A stretch of 7,800 nucleotides of DNA. Source: Endomicrobium sp. Lineage in GTDB: Bacteria; Elusimicrobiota; Endomicrobiia; Endomicrobiales; Endomicrobiaceae. The stretch is from NCBI GenBank assembly GCA_031278115.1, contig JAITKZ010000069.1:1-7800 (forward strand), in the 5' to 3' direction. This document shows positions 1 to 7,225 of the stretch, in pieces. A model generated the notes under the pieces. The model worked only from the letters and a program-made list of their open reading frames with translations, ran no database searches and was not told where the DNA came from. The stretch's first letter is position 1. Each line of letters opens with the position of its first letter. The position numbers and the translations under genes are program-made.

Positions 1-2
1 AC

Positions 3-566
3 AAAAAAATTGGAAACGTTTGTATTAAAATCCCAGGAAGACACAATATTTTAAGCTCGCTTGCAGCTATAGGAGTAGGATTGCGGCTTAATATACCTTT
101 TAGCTTGATAGCTAAAGCAATCAATAAGTTTAACGGCGTTGGCAGACGGCTAGAGATAAAGGGCGAAAAAAATGGAATTATGGTGATAGATGATTACGGA
201 CACCATCCGACAGAAGTTGCAGCTACTCTAAAAGCTGTGAAAGATTTTTGGCCCAAACGCAGGCTTGTCGTTTTGTTTCAGCCTCACAGATATACGAGAA
301 CTCAAAATTTATTTAAAGAATTCGGTAAAAGTTTCTCAGATGCTGACATCGTGAAAGTGTTAGATATTTACCCTGCAGGAGAGAAACATATAAAAGGTGT
401 AAGTTCTGATTTAATACTTAAAAGTCTCAAGAAAAATAAAAGCAATGCTGAGCATTTCTCAGATTTGAAAACCTTTTTGTCAATATTGTCCGAAGGCGAT
501 ATAGTTTTAACTTTAGGAGCTGGAGATGTGTGGAAAAAAGGCGAAGAGTTGCTAAAAATTATCTAG
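3..566 (+). CDS. murC: UDP-N-acetylmuramate--L-alanine ligase, C-terminal part (5' end outside window)
   Basis: MurC joins L-Ala to UDP-MurNAc using ATP, the first amino-acid addition of the cytoplasmic peptidoglycan pathway. The reading frame is open from the left edge, so this is the last ~187 residues of a protein normally ~450-480 long; the central ATPase domain lies mostly outside. The visible part begins with the PGRHNILSSLAA segment that closes the central domain (most Mur ligases have N where this has the first S), then the C-terminal domain with DDYGHHPTE (bases ~189-215), FQPHRYTRT (~276-302) and the end motif LTLGAGDVW. These are MurC-specific signatures, and HHPTE separates it from MurD/E/F. 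A TTG at base 81 is not the start because clear MurC homology continues upstream of it. The stop TAG is followed 12 bases later by murB, whose only SD-like bases overlap the stop. Confidence 0.97.
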   Translation, partial: KKIGNVCIKIPGRHNILSSLAAIGVGLRLNIPFSLIAKAINKFNGVGRRLEIKGEKNGIMVIDDYGHHPTEVAATLKAVKDFWPKRRLVVLFQPHRYTRTQNLFKEFGKSFSDADIVKVLDIYPAGEKHIKGVSSDLILKSLKKNKSNAEHFSDLKTFLSILSEGDIVLTLGAGDVWKKGEELLKII

Positions 567-578
567 GAACTTTAAGAA

Positions 579-1463
579 ATGGACAAAAGTATTTTATCCA
601 AATTGACATCTTTGGGCTGTAGCATTTTTAAGGAAGAACTTCTTTCAAAGCATTGCTCTTTTAGAATAGGCGGTCCTGCAGATTATTTTATTGAGATTCC
701 CAATGAAGAAGCGTTATCTTTGTTTCTAAAAACCGTAGGCAACGATAGTTTTTATGTTTTAGGAGGCGGGACAAACGTTCTGTTTTCTGACGATGGCTAT
801 AGAGGAATTGTCATTTCTTTGACTGGTAAATTAAAAGAAATTGTTGTTAACGGAGAAGAAATTTTTTGCGGCGGCGGCGCATTGCTTTCAAGTGTTTTAA
901 ATACGGCACTTAAAAATAATTTAATAGGATTAGAATTTGTTTCCGAGATTCCCGGTTCCGTAGGAGGTGCTGTTTACGGCAATGCTGGATTAAGAGATAA
1001 ATGGATAGACTCTGTGATAAAGGAAGTAGGCGTTTACACAGACTCTAAAAAAGTATGGCTGAAAAGAGAACAAATTGATTTTTCTTATAGGAAAAGCAGC
1101 CTTGAAAATAGCGTTATTTCAGATGTATGTTTTTCCTTGAAAAAGACTGCAGAAAATGATAGTTTAGCAACGGTATTTGAAAGTGTGCAGAGACGTCTAA
1201 AAACCCAGCCTTTAAGTTTCCCAAATGCGGGAAGCATTTTTAAAAATCCTAAAGGGTTTAGCGTTGGAAAACTTATTGAAGAAATCGGACTTAAAGGTGT
1301 TCGGGTTGGTGGAGCTCAAATCTCAGAAATTCATGGAAATTTTATAGTAAACATAGAAAGAGCGTCGGCAAAGGACGTTTTGGCTTTAATTAGTTTGATA
1401 GAAGAAAAAATATATAAACAGTTCAGCATAAAACTTGAAACGGAAATAAAGATAATAAAATGA
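579..1463 (+). CDS. murB: UDP-N-acetylenolpyruvoylglucosamine reductase
   Basis: MurB is the FAD enzyme that uses NADPH to reduce UDP-GlcNAc-enolpyruvate to UDP-MurNAc, the substrate of MurC. Its 294 residues fit the shorter type II MurB group. FAD-domain motifs are SFRIGGPADYF (27-37), VLGGGTNVLFSDDGYRG (60-76) and EIPGSVGGAVYGNAG (123-137). The substrate domain has SYRKSS (169-174, holding the conserved Arg), PNAGSIFKNP (215-224, Ser219 being the expected proton donor), then GGAQISEIHGNFIVN (244-258) and a final LETEI, where Glu289 is the likely catalytic acid. All catalytic residues are present, so it should be active. ATG 579 is supported by an AGGA overlapping the murC stop, with ~10 bases spacing. 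The stop overlaps the ddl start as ATGA, which suggests translational coupling. The murC-murB-ddl order is common in many phyla. Confidence 0.97.
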   Translation: MDKSILSKLTSLGCSIFKEELLSKHCSFRIGGPADYFIEIPNEEALSLFLKTVGNDSFYVLGGGTNVLFSDDGYRGIVISLTGKLKEIVVNGEEIFCGGGALLSSVLNTALKNNLIGLEFVSEIPGSVGGAVYGNAGLRDKWIDSVIKEVGVYTDSKKVWLKREQIDFSYRKSSLENSVISDVCFSLKKTAENDSLATVFESVQRRLKTQPLSFPNAGSIFKNPKGFSVGKLIEEIGLKGVRVGGAQISEIHGNFIVNIERASAKDVLALISLIEEKIYKQFSIKLETEIKIIK

Positions 1464-2413
1464 ATACTAGCGATATTTTAGTAAGGTCAAAAAATAAAAA
1501 AATAGGCGTTTTGTACGGCGGACTATCCAGCGAAAGAGAAATTTCTATTAAGTCTGGCAAAGCTGTTTTAAGCGCCTTAAAAAGATTGAAATTAAAAGCA
1601 GTTGGCATAGATGCAACCAGAGATGTTGCGGAAAAAATAAAAAAAGCAAATATTGACATAGCTTATGTAATTCTGCACGGACCAATGGGCGAAGATGGAA
1701 CTATTCAAGGAATGCTTGAGATTATGGGTATCCCTTACACATGCAGCGGCGTTTTTGCAAGCGCACTTTCAATGGATAAAGATATTTCAAAGAAGCTTTT
1801 TAGGTGTAATGGAATTCCTACTCCTGATTGGACGGTTATAAAGCAGTTTGAACCTTTTACAGAGATAAAAAAATATCCCGTTGTTGTAAAGCCCGTTTCT
1901 CAAGGATCTGCTCTAGGCTTGACAATAGTAAAAAAGGCTTCTCAGTTTGTTGTTGCTGCTAAAGAGGCTTTTAAGTACGACAATGAAATAATGGTGGAAA
2001 ATTTTGTTTCTGGAAAAGAAATTACCGTCGCAGTTTTAAATGGAAAGGCTTTGCCTGTTATAGAGATAGTTCCTAAGGGAGAGTTCTACGACTTTAAGTC
2101 TAAATATCAAAAAGGCGGCTCTAGGCATATTATTCCGGCAAGGATAAGCAGCAGGGCTTATTCAAATGCTCAAAGTTATGCGGAAGAAATTTTTAAAATT
2201 TTTAAGTGTAAAACATTATGCCGTGTTGATATGATGATTGATAAGAGCAACAAAATTTGGGTTCTTGAAAATAATACTATTCCGGGTATGACTGCGACGT
2301 CACTTGTGCCCGACGCAAGTAAAGCTGTAGGTTATGACTTTAATAACTTGGTTCTAAAAATTGTGGAGAGCGCTTTATATGACAGCAAAAAAAAGGAACC
2401 GTTACGTTTATAA
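1460..2413 (+). CDS. ddl: D-alanine--D-alanine ligase
   Basis: Ddl makes D-Ala-D-Ala with ATP in the cytoplasm for addition by MurF to the stem peptide. The 317 residues match the ATP-grasp family. The N-terminal domain has YGGLSSEREIS (19-29, with Glu25) and ILHGPMGEDGTIQG (71-84). The central domain has VVVKPVSQGSALGL (141-154). The C-terminal domain has FYDFKSKY (209-216), CRVDMMID (254-261, with Arg255 and Asp257 for Mg/ATP) and LENNTIPGMTATSL (269-282, with Glu270 and Asn272). The KY at 215-216 is the pair generally tied to D-Ala-D-Ala rather than D-Ala-D-Lac synthesis, so the product should be vancomycin-sensitive precursor (inference from family knowledge). The start is the ATG of the ATGA overlap with murB. 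A basic tail (KKKEPLRL) runs over the ftsQ start. Position beside ftsQ matches E. coli ddlB. Confidence 0.97.
   Translation: MNTSDILVRSKNKKIGVLYGGLSSEREISIKSGKAVLSALKRLKLKAVGIDATRDVAEKIKKANIDIAYVILHGPMGEDGTIQGMLEIMGIPYTCSGVFASALSMDKDISKKLFRCNGIPTPDWTVIKQFEPFTEIKKYPVVVKPVSQGSALGLTIVKKASQFVVAAKEAFKYDNEIMVENFVSGKEITVAVLNGKALPVIEIVPKGEFYDFKSKYQKGGSRHIIPARISSRAYSNAQSYAEEIFKIFKCKTLCRVDMMIDKSNKIWVLENNTIPGMTATSLVPDASKAVGYDFNNLVLKIVESALYDSKKKEPLRL
2364..2369 (+). promoter_or_regulatory. Ribosome binding site deciding the ftsQ start
   Basis: GGAGAG lies inside ddl, 9 bases before ATG 2379. It supports that ATG over the in-frame TTG at 2361, which has no upstream SD and would add six residues. Confidence 0.7.
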
Positions 2414-3197
2414 AGCAGTTCATACAAACAGCGGCTACTCCAGAAATAAAAAAGTAAGAAAATTTTTTAAAATTTTTTTCTATCTTGTATTTTTTGGAGG
2501 AATTGTTTACGGTTTATATTTTGGCATAAATGAACTGCTTAGCATAGTTTATAAATCTGATAAAATTATTATAAAGGATATAAATATAGTCGGAGCTAAA
2601 AATATTACAAAGGCTGAAATAAAGGAGCTTATTCCTTTTAAAATTGGCGATAATCTTTTAAAAGTGAAATTATCTGAGACAGAGTCTGAGATAAAAAAAT
2701 TAAAGCCTGAGCTGAAAAATATTGTCATTAACAGGCGTTGGCAAAAGATTAAAATCAAACTTTATGAAAGGACACCAGAGGCTTTTGTAATGCAAAACGG
2801 CGAAATTCGCGGAATAGATTTTGACGATAAGCCATTTCCTCTGCGCGGTTTTATGAGCGAGATGAAAATTCCTAAGATTGTCTATAAAAACGATGAAGAA
2901 AGGAAGCGTCTTTTGGATTTTATAAAGAGATTTAAATTTGTTTGCGACGGATTTTTAGATAATATTTTAGAAATGAGAATAAATAATACAGACGATATTA
3001 TTTTTGTCACTGCAGACAACATGACAATTATTTGGGGGGAAGAAATGCCCGAACATTTGCCTAATAAATTTAAAAAATTCCGAAAAGTTTACGAGGATGC
3101 AATCTCTAGATATAAACAAATAGAGTATATAAATATGAATCTTTATTCTTCTGGCAGAATTATTGTAAAACCTGGTGCTGGAATATTAGCGGAATAA
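2379..3197 (+). CDS. ftsQ: Cell division protein FtsQ/DivIB
   Basis: FtsQ is a single-pass membrane protein whose periplasmic part joins the cytoplasmic ring to the FtsB/FtsL and FtsW/FtsI synthase group. From ATG 2379 it is 272 residues, the normal size. A strongly basic cytoplasmic tail (1-28, rich in K and R) precedes a hydrophobic segment at about 29-52 (FFKIFFYLVFFGGIVYGLYF). A POTRA domain follows at about 62-131, with IKDINIVGAKNITKAEI and a closing IKIKLYERTPEAF, the usual V-x-G and ERxP landmarks. The rest is the less conserved beta domain. Identity rests on this architecture plus the position between ddl and ftsA, since FtsQ sequences vary widely. Its first 35 bases overlap ddl in another frame, suggesting coupled translation. 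A 49-base gap, the largest between murC and ftsZ, separates it from ftsA. Confidence 0.92.
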   Translation: MTAKKRNRYVYKAVHTNSGYSRNKKVRKFFKIFFYLVFFGGIVYGLYFGINELLSIVYKSDKIIIKDINIVGAKNITKAEIKELIPFKIGDNLLKVKLSETESEIKKLKPELKNIVINRRWQKIKIKLYERTPEAFVMQNGEIRGIDFDDKPFPLRGFMSEMKIPKIVYKNDEERKRLLDFIKRFKFVCDGFLDNILEMRINNTDDIIFVTADNMTIIWGEEMPEHLPNKFKKFRKVYEDAISRYKQIEYINMNLYSSGRIIVKPGAGILAE

Positions 3198-3234
3198 ATT
3201 CAACTTTAACGTATAAACATAATTATTTGCTGGT

Positions 3235-3240
3235 AGAGGA
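3235..3240 (+). promoter_or_regulatory. Ribosome binding site of ftsA
   Basis: AGAGGA stands 6 bases before ATG 3247 in the 49-base ftsQ-ftsA gap. It is one of the better SD matches in the cluster, consistent with ftsA being translated on its own rather than by coupling. Confidence 0.7.
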
Positions 3241-3246
3241 TTAAAA

Positions 3247-4488
3247 ATGTCTAAAAAAAATCTTGTGGCAGGTCTTGATATTGGCAGCAATCAAGTTTGT
3301 TGCGTTGCTGGCGTTTGCGATGAGGAAACAAGGATTTCAAAAATTCTTAGTGCGGTTGCAATGCCGTGCGATGGAATTAAAGCAGGAGCTGTTATTAACA
3401 TACAGGAAGCAGCTCTTGCAATAGGCAAAGCTTTTGAAGAGATTGAGAAAGTTGCTGGTGGTCAGATAGGAAAAGTTATTGTTGCTTTGAGAGGCAATTT
3501 TATCCATTCCAGAAATTCCAAAGGCGTAGCAAATATTAACTATTCCAATAGGGAAGTTACGGAAGAAACCGTAGAGAACGCTTTGGAAAGCGCAAGAAAA
3601 CAGATAAGAATGGATCCAGATCAAGAAATATTGCAGATAGTTCCGCGCGAATATATACTAAACCAGCAAAGAGGAATACAAAATCCTATTGGAATGGAAG
3701 GTACTTATATAGAAGTTGATGTACATGCTTTTATAGCTTCAAGCAGCAATATAGGAAACATAAACAAAGCGATGGCGTCTGTAGGTGTAAATTGTGACGA
3801 TAGGGTTTACGGATATTTGGCTGCCAGTGATATTCTGATTACCAAAGAAGAAAAAGAATTGAGCTGCCTTGTTATTGATTTTGGTGGGCTTACCACAGGG
3901 CTTGTTCATTATGTTGATGGAATAATAAGACATACAGACGAAATTCTTGATGGTTCTGACTATATCACAAGAGATATAGGTCATAGATTGAGAGCTGCTT
4001 ACTCTGTTTCAAAAGAAATTAAAGAAAAGTATGGAGCGGCGTTTATTTATACTGATTTTATTAATGAAGAGTTTGAGTACAGAGCTGCAGACGGCAGGAA
4101 TATAAAAAAGTGTAACAGGCATGAACTTGTAAACACTATAATAACGCCCCGAGTGGACAGAATTTTATACGAAATAAAAGAATTAACGGAAAAAAATAAT
4201 TACGGAGACGAATTCCTTTCTGGAGGAATAATTCTTACTGGAGGCGGCAGCAGTCTTCCCGGTCTTGCTGAGGCTTTTGAAAAAGCGTTTAATTGTTCAG
4301 TCAGGACTGGAAGCCCAAATTTAGACAAGGTTGTAGGTCGCGACGAAATATTATTAAATCCGTCTTATACTACAGCGATAGGAGCTGTAGCTTCAAACCT
4401 TTCAAATTCAAGGTTTTATTCGGAAAAGAAGTCTTCAAAGATTGGAGTAGTGTCTAAAATATCAAAGTGGTTTGAGGAAGTTTTCTAA
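3247..4488 (+). CDS. ftsA: Cell division protein FtsA
   Basis: FtsA is the actin-like protein that anchors FtsZ filaments to the inner membrane and recruits later divisome proteins. Its 413 residues are the usual length. It shows the phosphate-1 strand AGLDIGSNQV (8-17), the SHS2/1C subdomain at about 85-180, the phosphate-2 strand VIDFGGLTTGLV (209-220), the adenosine motif ILTGGGSSLPGL (329-340) and NPSYTTAIGAVAS (371-383). The last residues KISKWFEEVF form the amphipathic membrane-targeting helix typical of FtsA, after a short polar linker. Some nucleotide-pocket positions are unusual: TTG at 216-218 where many FtsA proteins have TTD, GS (236-237) for the common GG, and VSKEIKEKYG where AExIKxxYG is usual. 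The stop TAA abuts the ftsZ ATG directly. Confidence 0.96.
   Translation: MSKKNLVAGLDIGSNQVCCVAGVCDEETRISKILSAVAMPCDGIKAGAVINIQEAALAIGKAFEEIEKVAGGQIGKVIVALRGNFIHSRNSKGVANINYSNREVTEETVENALESARKQIRMDPDQEILQIVPREYILNQQRGIQNPIGMEGTYIEVDVHAFIASSSNIGNINKAMASVGVNCDDRVYGYLAASDILITKEEKELSCLVIDFGGLTTGLVHYVDGIIRHTDEILDGSDYITRDIGHRLRAAYSVSKEIKEKYGAAFIYTDFINEEFEYRAADGRNIKKCNRHELVNTIITPRVDRILYEIKELTEKNNYGDEFLSGGIILTGGGSSLPGLAEAFEKAFNCSVRTGSPNLDKVVGRDEILLNPSYTTAIGAVASNLSNSRFYSEKKSSKIGVVSKISKWFEEVF
4474..4480 (+). promoter_or_regulatory. Ribosome binding site of ftsZ inside the ftsA end
   Basis: GAGGAAG encodes the penultimate residues of FtsA's membrane helix and stands 8 bases before the ftsZ ATG at 4489. 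The same bases serve the FtsA anchor and ftsZ initiation. Confidence 0.65.
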
Positions 4489-5592
4489 ATGAGTATAAAA
4501 CTAGTGTTGTCTTCAAAGGATATGAATACGGGACAGCCTGCTGTAATAAAGATAATGGGTGTTGGCGGCGGCGGTTGCAATGCCGTTAATAGAATGATTG
4601 CTGCTAATGTCGGCAATGTGGAATTTGTTGCTATAAATACTGATGCGCAAGCATTGCTCAAATCATCTGCTTCGGATATTTTACAGATAGGCGAAAAAAT
4701 AACAAAAGGTCTTGGCGTAGGGGGAAACCCTGAAGTTGGCAAGCAAGCGGCAGAAGAAAGTATTGAAGAAATAAAGGGAAGGCTTGTCGGCGCAGATATG
4801 ATTTTTGTAACTGCAGGCATGGGTGGCGGAACAGGAACAGGAGCTGCCCCGATAATTGCAAAACTTGCAAAAGAAGCAGGGATACTAACTGTCGGTGTTG
4901 TTACAAAGCCTTTTGAACACGAAGGTAAAATAAGAATGCAGCAAGCTGAAGATGGAATAAAGAATCTTAAAGAATATACAGACGCTTTAATAGTTATTCC
5001 AAACGAAAGAGTTTTTAATGTTATAAATGAGAGGGTGTCTCTTGACGCTTTTTATCATATTATAGACGATGTCTTAAGACAGAGCATTCAAGCTATAACG
5101 GACGTTATAACGGTTACTGGCGAGATTAACAGAGATTTTGCAGACGTAAAAAATATTTTGTTAAATTCAGGAACTGCTTTAATTGGCATAGGCGAAAGTT
5201 CTGGAGCCGATTCTAAAGAAGCTGTTAAAAAAGCTGTAACAAGTCCTCTTTTAGACAATTACGATATTTCAAAAGCAACAAAAGCATTGGTGAATATAAC
5301 TACAAATTCAAATATTGCCGCAATAAAACTTCAAGAGATATTTAACGACATAAAAAGTTATGGCATTAACGGTCATGTTTTTTTTGGGCATACTATAGAC
5401 AACAGACTTGACGACAAAATCAAAATTACAATTATTGCTACAGGTTTTCAACTTGGAGATTCTAAAGAAGAGCCAAAAGAGAAAAAAGAGATACAGCCTG
5501 ACTTCTTTTCACAACAGATTTCTTCTAACTCCGAAAATATTGAGCCGTCAAAACCTGCGTACACGTATTGGAAGCCAAAATTCCTGAAATAA
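4489..5592 (+). CDS. ftsZ: Cell division protein FtsZ
   Basis: FtsZ is the tubulin-like GTPase that forms the Z ring. Its 367 residues are a normal to short length. The GTPase core is complete: IMGVGGGGCNAVNRM (22-36), FVAINTDAQAL (47-57), the tubulin signature GMGGGTGTGAAP (110-121), and PFEHEG (141-146). The T7 catalytic loop is GEINRDFADV (211-220): the needed Asn214, Asp216 and Asp219 are present, but Arg215 sits where most FtsZ have a hydrophobic residue (Val or Leu). The core ends near residue 322. A short charged linker (~323-355) and an end peptide WKPKFLK follow, the latter resembling the conserved tail (IPxFLR/K) that binds FtsA. The start ATG follows the ftsA stop with no gap and has a good SD inside ftsA. 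A second ATG at codon 12 has no fitting SD. Confidence 0.98.
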   Translation: MSIKLVLSSKDMNTGQPAVIKIMGVGGGGCNAVNRMIAANVGNVEFVAINTDAQALLKSSASDILQIGEKITKGLGVGGNPEVGKQAAEESIEEIKGRLVGADMIFVTAGMGGGTGTGAAPIIAKLAKEAGILTVGVVTKPFEHEGKIRMQQAEDGIKNLKEYTDALIVIPNERVFNVINERVSLDAFYHIIDDVLRQSIQAITDVITVTGEINRDFADVKNILLNSGTALIGIGESSGADSKEAVKKAVTSPLLDNYDISKATKALVNITTNSNIAAIKLQEIFNDIKSYGINGHVFFGHTIDNRLDDKIKITIIATGFQLGDSKEEPKEKKEIQPDFFSQQISSNSENIEPSKPAYTYWKPKFLK

Positions 5593-5622
5593 TCTATATA
5601 AATATAAGCTATCAGAAAAGAT

Positions 5623-5651
5623 TTGACTAGTATATAGGAAGAAAAAATATC
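5623..5651 (+). promoter_or_regulatory. Possible weak promoter ahead of pgeF
   Basis: TTGACT (5623-5628) is a good -35 match, and 17 bases later AATATC (5646-5651) matches only 3 of 6 positions of the -10 consensus. If used, RNA would start near 5658 and pgeF would be almost leaderless, which would agree with its lack of a well-placed SD. It may be chance in AT-rich DNA. Confidence 0.25.
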
Positions 5652-5662
5652 AAACCATAAAA

Positions 5663-6307
5663 ATGAATTTTATATTCTCTCCAAATTTTCCTTACAAACA
5701 TTTTACAACCACTAAATCAGCTGGGGATATGAAGAATAAGGCTGAAAGGGATTCTTTCTTTCGGTCAGTTAATTTAAATCCTGACAATTTAGTTCTTGCC
5801 AATCAAGTTCATGGGAATAATGTAAAAATTGTTAAGAGCTGCGACAAGAATAAATTCATTGATAATTGCGACGGTTTAATAACAGATGATAAAAATTTAT
5901 TGTTGGGTATTTTTACTGCTGATTGTGTTCCTATTCTTGTTTCTTGTAGCGATGGCAAAGTTAAAGCTGCGGTGCATGTTGGTTGGAAAGGACTTTATCT
6001 GGGAATAGTTGAGAACGCTATAGGAATATTAATAAATGACTTTTGTATAAACCCTAAAAACTTAAAAGTTTATATAGGTCATCATATTCGTTCTTGTTGT
6101 TACAAAACCGGAACCGAAATGGAAGACAAGTTTAATATTAAACTTGTAAACGGTAAACTGGATTTATCTGCGATACTTCGCACTAAGTTAGAAAGCTGTG
6201 GTGTTAACGAAATTTTTGACGTTAATCAATGTACTTGCCATAATGAACAATTATTTTTCTCTTATAGGTGTGATTGCTGCGCTGATAGGCTTCTTTCTGT
6301 AATATAA
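5663..6307 (+). CDS. pgeF: Peptidoglycan editing factor PgeF (YfiH/YlmD, 'laccase-domain' family)
   Basis: This family, formerly called multicopper polyphenol oxidase, includes E. coli YfiH/PgeF, a cytoplasmic amidase that hydrolyses UDP-MurNAc-L-Ser to correct MurC errors. The 214 residues are slightly short for the family (~230-250). Conserved pieces are FTTTKS (14-19), NQVHG (47-51), DGLIT (70-74), FTADCVPIL (84-92), AVHVGWKG (103-110), IGHHIRSCCYKTG (138-150), a LDL motif near 167 and FFSYR (198-202). The expected metal ligands His50, Cys88 and His105 are all present. It is unusually Cys-rich (12 Cys), with a CTC...CDCC cluster at the end. ATG 5663 has no SD at normal distance: AGGAAG at 5636-5641 is 21 bases away, and an in-frame stop at 5624 leaves no better upstream start. 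Standing after ftsZ resembles ylmD in Gram-positive bacteria. Confidence 0.93.
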   Translation: MNFIFSPNFPYKHFTTTKSAGDMKNKAERDSFFRSVNLNPDNLVLANQVHGNNVKIVKSCDKNKFIDNCDGLITDDKNLLLGIFTADCVPILVSCSDGKVKAAVHVGWKGLYLGIVENAIGILINDFCINPKNLKVYIGHHIRSCCYKTGTEMEDKFNIKLVNGKLDLSAILRTKLESCGVNEIFDVNQCTCHNEQLFFSYRCDCCADRLLSVI

Positions 6308-6391
6308 AATCACAAACTTTTTACCCTATTATATTAAAAACTACAATCTTTAATATATACTATTTTCTAATGTATAAGGTTATAAAGTTTC

Positions 6392-6407
6392 TATTGTTTA
6401 CACAATA
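6392..6407 (+). repeat. Small AT hairpin between pgeF and the DUF1810 gene
   Basis: TATTGT, loop TTAC, ACAATA is a perfect 6-base inverted repeat followed by a T-rich TTTATTT. It is the only structured element I see in the 144 bases after pgeF. It could be a weak end signal for pgeF, but only one G-C pair closes each stem, so it may be chance. Confidence 0.25.
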
Positions 6408-6451
6408 TTTATTTGCTGTTTGTTTGGCAAAACTAATGCTACAAATTTAAC

Positions 6452-6904
6452 ATGGACTAGCAGCGTCCGTTCAATTTAAAAAGATTTCATGATGCTCAAA
6501 CAGGAGAGCTATTAGGACGTGCTGAACGCGAATTGCAAGCAGGAAATAAGACTAGTCATTGGATTTGGTATATTTTCCCACAGTTTAAAGGATTGGGGAC
6601 AAGCCCCCAAAGTCTCCAGTATAGTATCAAGTCTTTGGATGAAGCAAAAGCATATTTAGCCGATTCTGTCTTACATAACAATTTAATACATCACACTCAG
6701 CTCGTTCTTGCGCACAAAGATTCAAAATCTTTGCAAACGATATTTGGAGCTTCTCTTGATGCTGCAAAGTTTATATCTTCAATGACTCTATTCAATGTTG
6801 CAGAACAATCAGAACAACTATTCGTTGATGCGTTAAACTATTTTAACAGCGGTAATCGTTGCCAAAAAACACTAATAGCTTTAGAACCTGAGTTTATCGG
6901 ATGA
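6452..6904 (+). pseudogene. DUF1810 family protein, nonsense codon at position 3
   Basis: DUF1810 proteins (sometimes mislabelled calpastatin) are ~140-150 residue proteins of unknown function, sporadic in bacteria and fungi. From ATG 6452 the frame reads M-D-stop(TAG 6458-6460)-QRPFNLKRFHDAQ, then AGNKTSHWIWYIFPQFKGLG, SLDEAKAYLADSVL, and KFISSMTLF near the C-terminus. The PFNLKRFHDAQ piece is the typical family N-terminus and lies after the stop, with no ATG, GTG or TTG until TTG 6533. Starting there would lose ~27 conserved residues and has no well-placed SD. The total of 150 codons is the normal family length, and the rest is undamaged, so inactivation seems recent, or the base is an error. 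No SD precedes ATG 6452. Codon use (CCC, CTC, TCC, CAC) is richer in C than the dcw genes, hinting at transfer. Confidence 0.8.
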
Positions 6905-6938
6905 GGTAAAAATGAAGGATTTTGGAAGCGAAGAAGTA

Positions 6939-6967
6939 CAAAAAGGGGAACCTTTTTGAGTTTTTTC
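6939..6967 (+). terminator. Possible intrinsic terminator after the DUF1810 gene
   Basis: CAAAAAGG, loop GGAA, CCTTTTTG is a perfect 8-base stem with a GNRA-type tetraloop, followed by AG and six T (6961-6966). It lies 35 bases after the DUF1810 stop. The stem is weak (three G-C pairs). The A-rich left arm would also give a T tract on the minus strand. Confidence 0.45.
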
Positions 6968-7001
6968 TTATAAAAATAGCCTAAAAATGACACCTTTTTG
7001 A
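6950..7001 (+). repeat. Direct repeat ACCTTTTTGA, two copies 42 bases apart
   Basis: ACCTTTTTGA is found at 6950-6959 and 6992-7001. Both copies are complementary to the single CAAAAAGG at 6939-6946, so only one of the two can pair with it at a time. Confidence 0.6.
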
Positions 7002-7012
7002 ATAAGAAAAAA
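6961..7012 (+). repeat. 11-base perfect inverted repeat
   Basis: TTTTTTCTTAT (6961-6971) and ATAAGAAAAAA (7002-7012) are perfect reverse complements across a 30-base loop. The loop has its own AAAAA/TTTTT partners. With only one G-C pair it is a weak RNA stem, but its T and A tracts flank the terminator-like hairpin and could act for either direction of transcription. Confidence 0.5.
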
Positions 7013-7225
7013 TACGGTTGTCGTCGGAGGAAGATTTTGGAAAAAGAGATGGTAAGAAAACAAAGTTGAAGTAGATTGTTAAGATTAAGGCTTCTTTATT
7101 TCTTTTAACAGATGTATATATATTCTTATTATACTTCAAAAATTTTTTAATTTAATTACTTAATATTCTATAGTTTAATATATTTAAAACGTTACTTATA
7201 CTTAAAATTTATATAACATTTTACA

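Noticed and set aside
81..566. Short murC starting at TTG 81
   Set aside because: The frame is open to the left edge and encodes the MurC PGRHN segment before base 81, so TTG is an internal Leu codon.
1423..1659. 78-codon frame on the minus strand
   Set aside because: Lies over the murB end and ddl start, which are certain genes; low-complexity hydrophobic translation and no SD-led start. Other minus-strand frames over ftsQ, ftsA and ftsZ were dropped for the same reason.
4522..5592. FtsZ start at the second ATG (codon 12)
   Set aside because: Its GGA is too close to serve as an SD, while ATG 4489 has GAGGAAG at a good distance and abuts the ftsA stop.
6533..6904. DUF1810 as an intact 123-residue gene from TTG 6533
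   Set aside because: It would drop the conserved family N-terminus that is present in frame upstream, and no SD is at a suitable distance.
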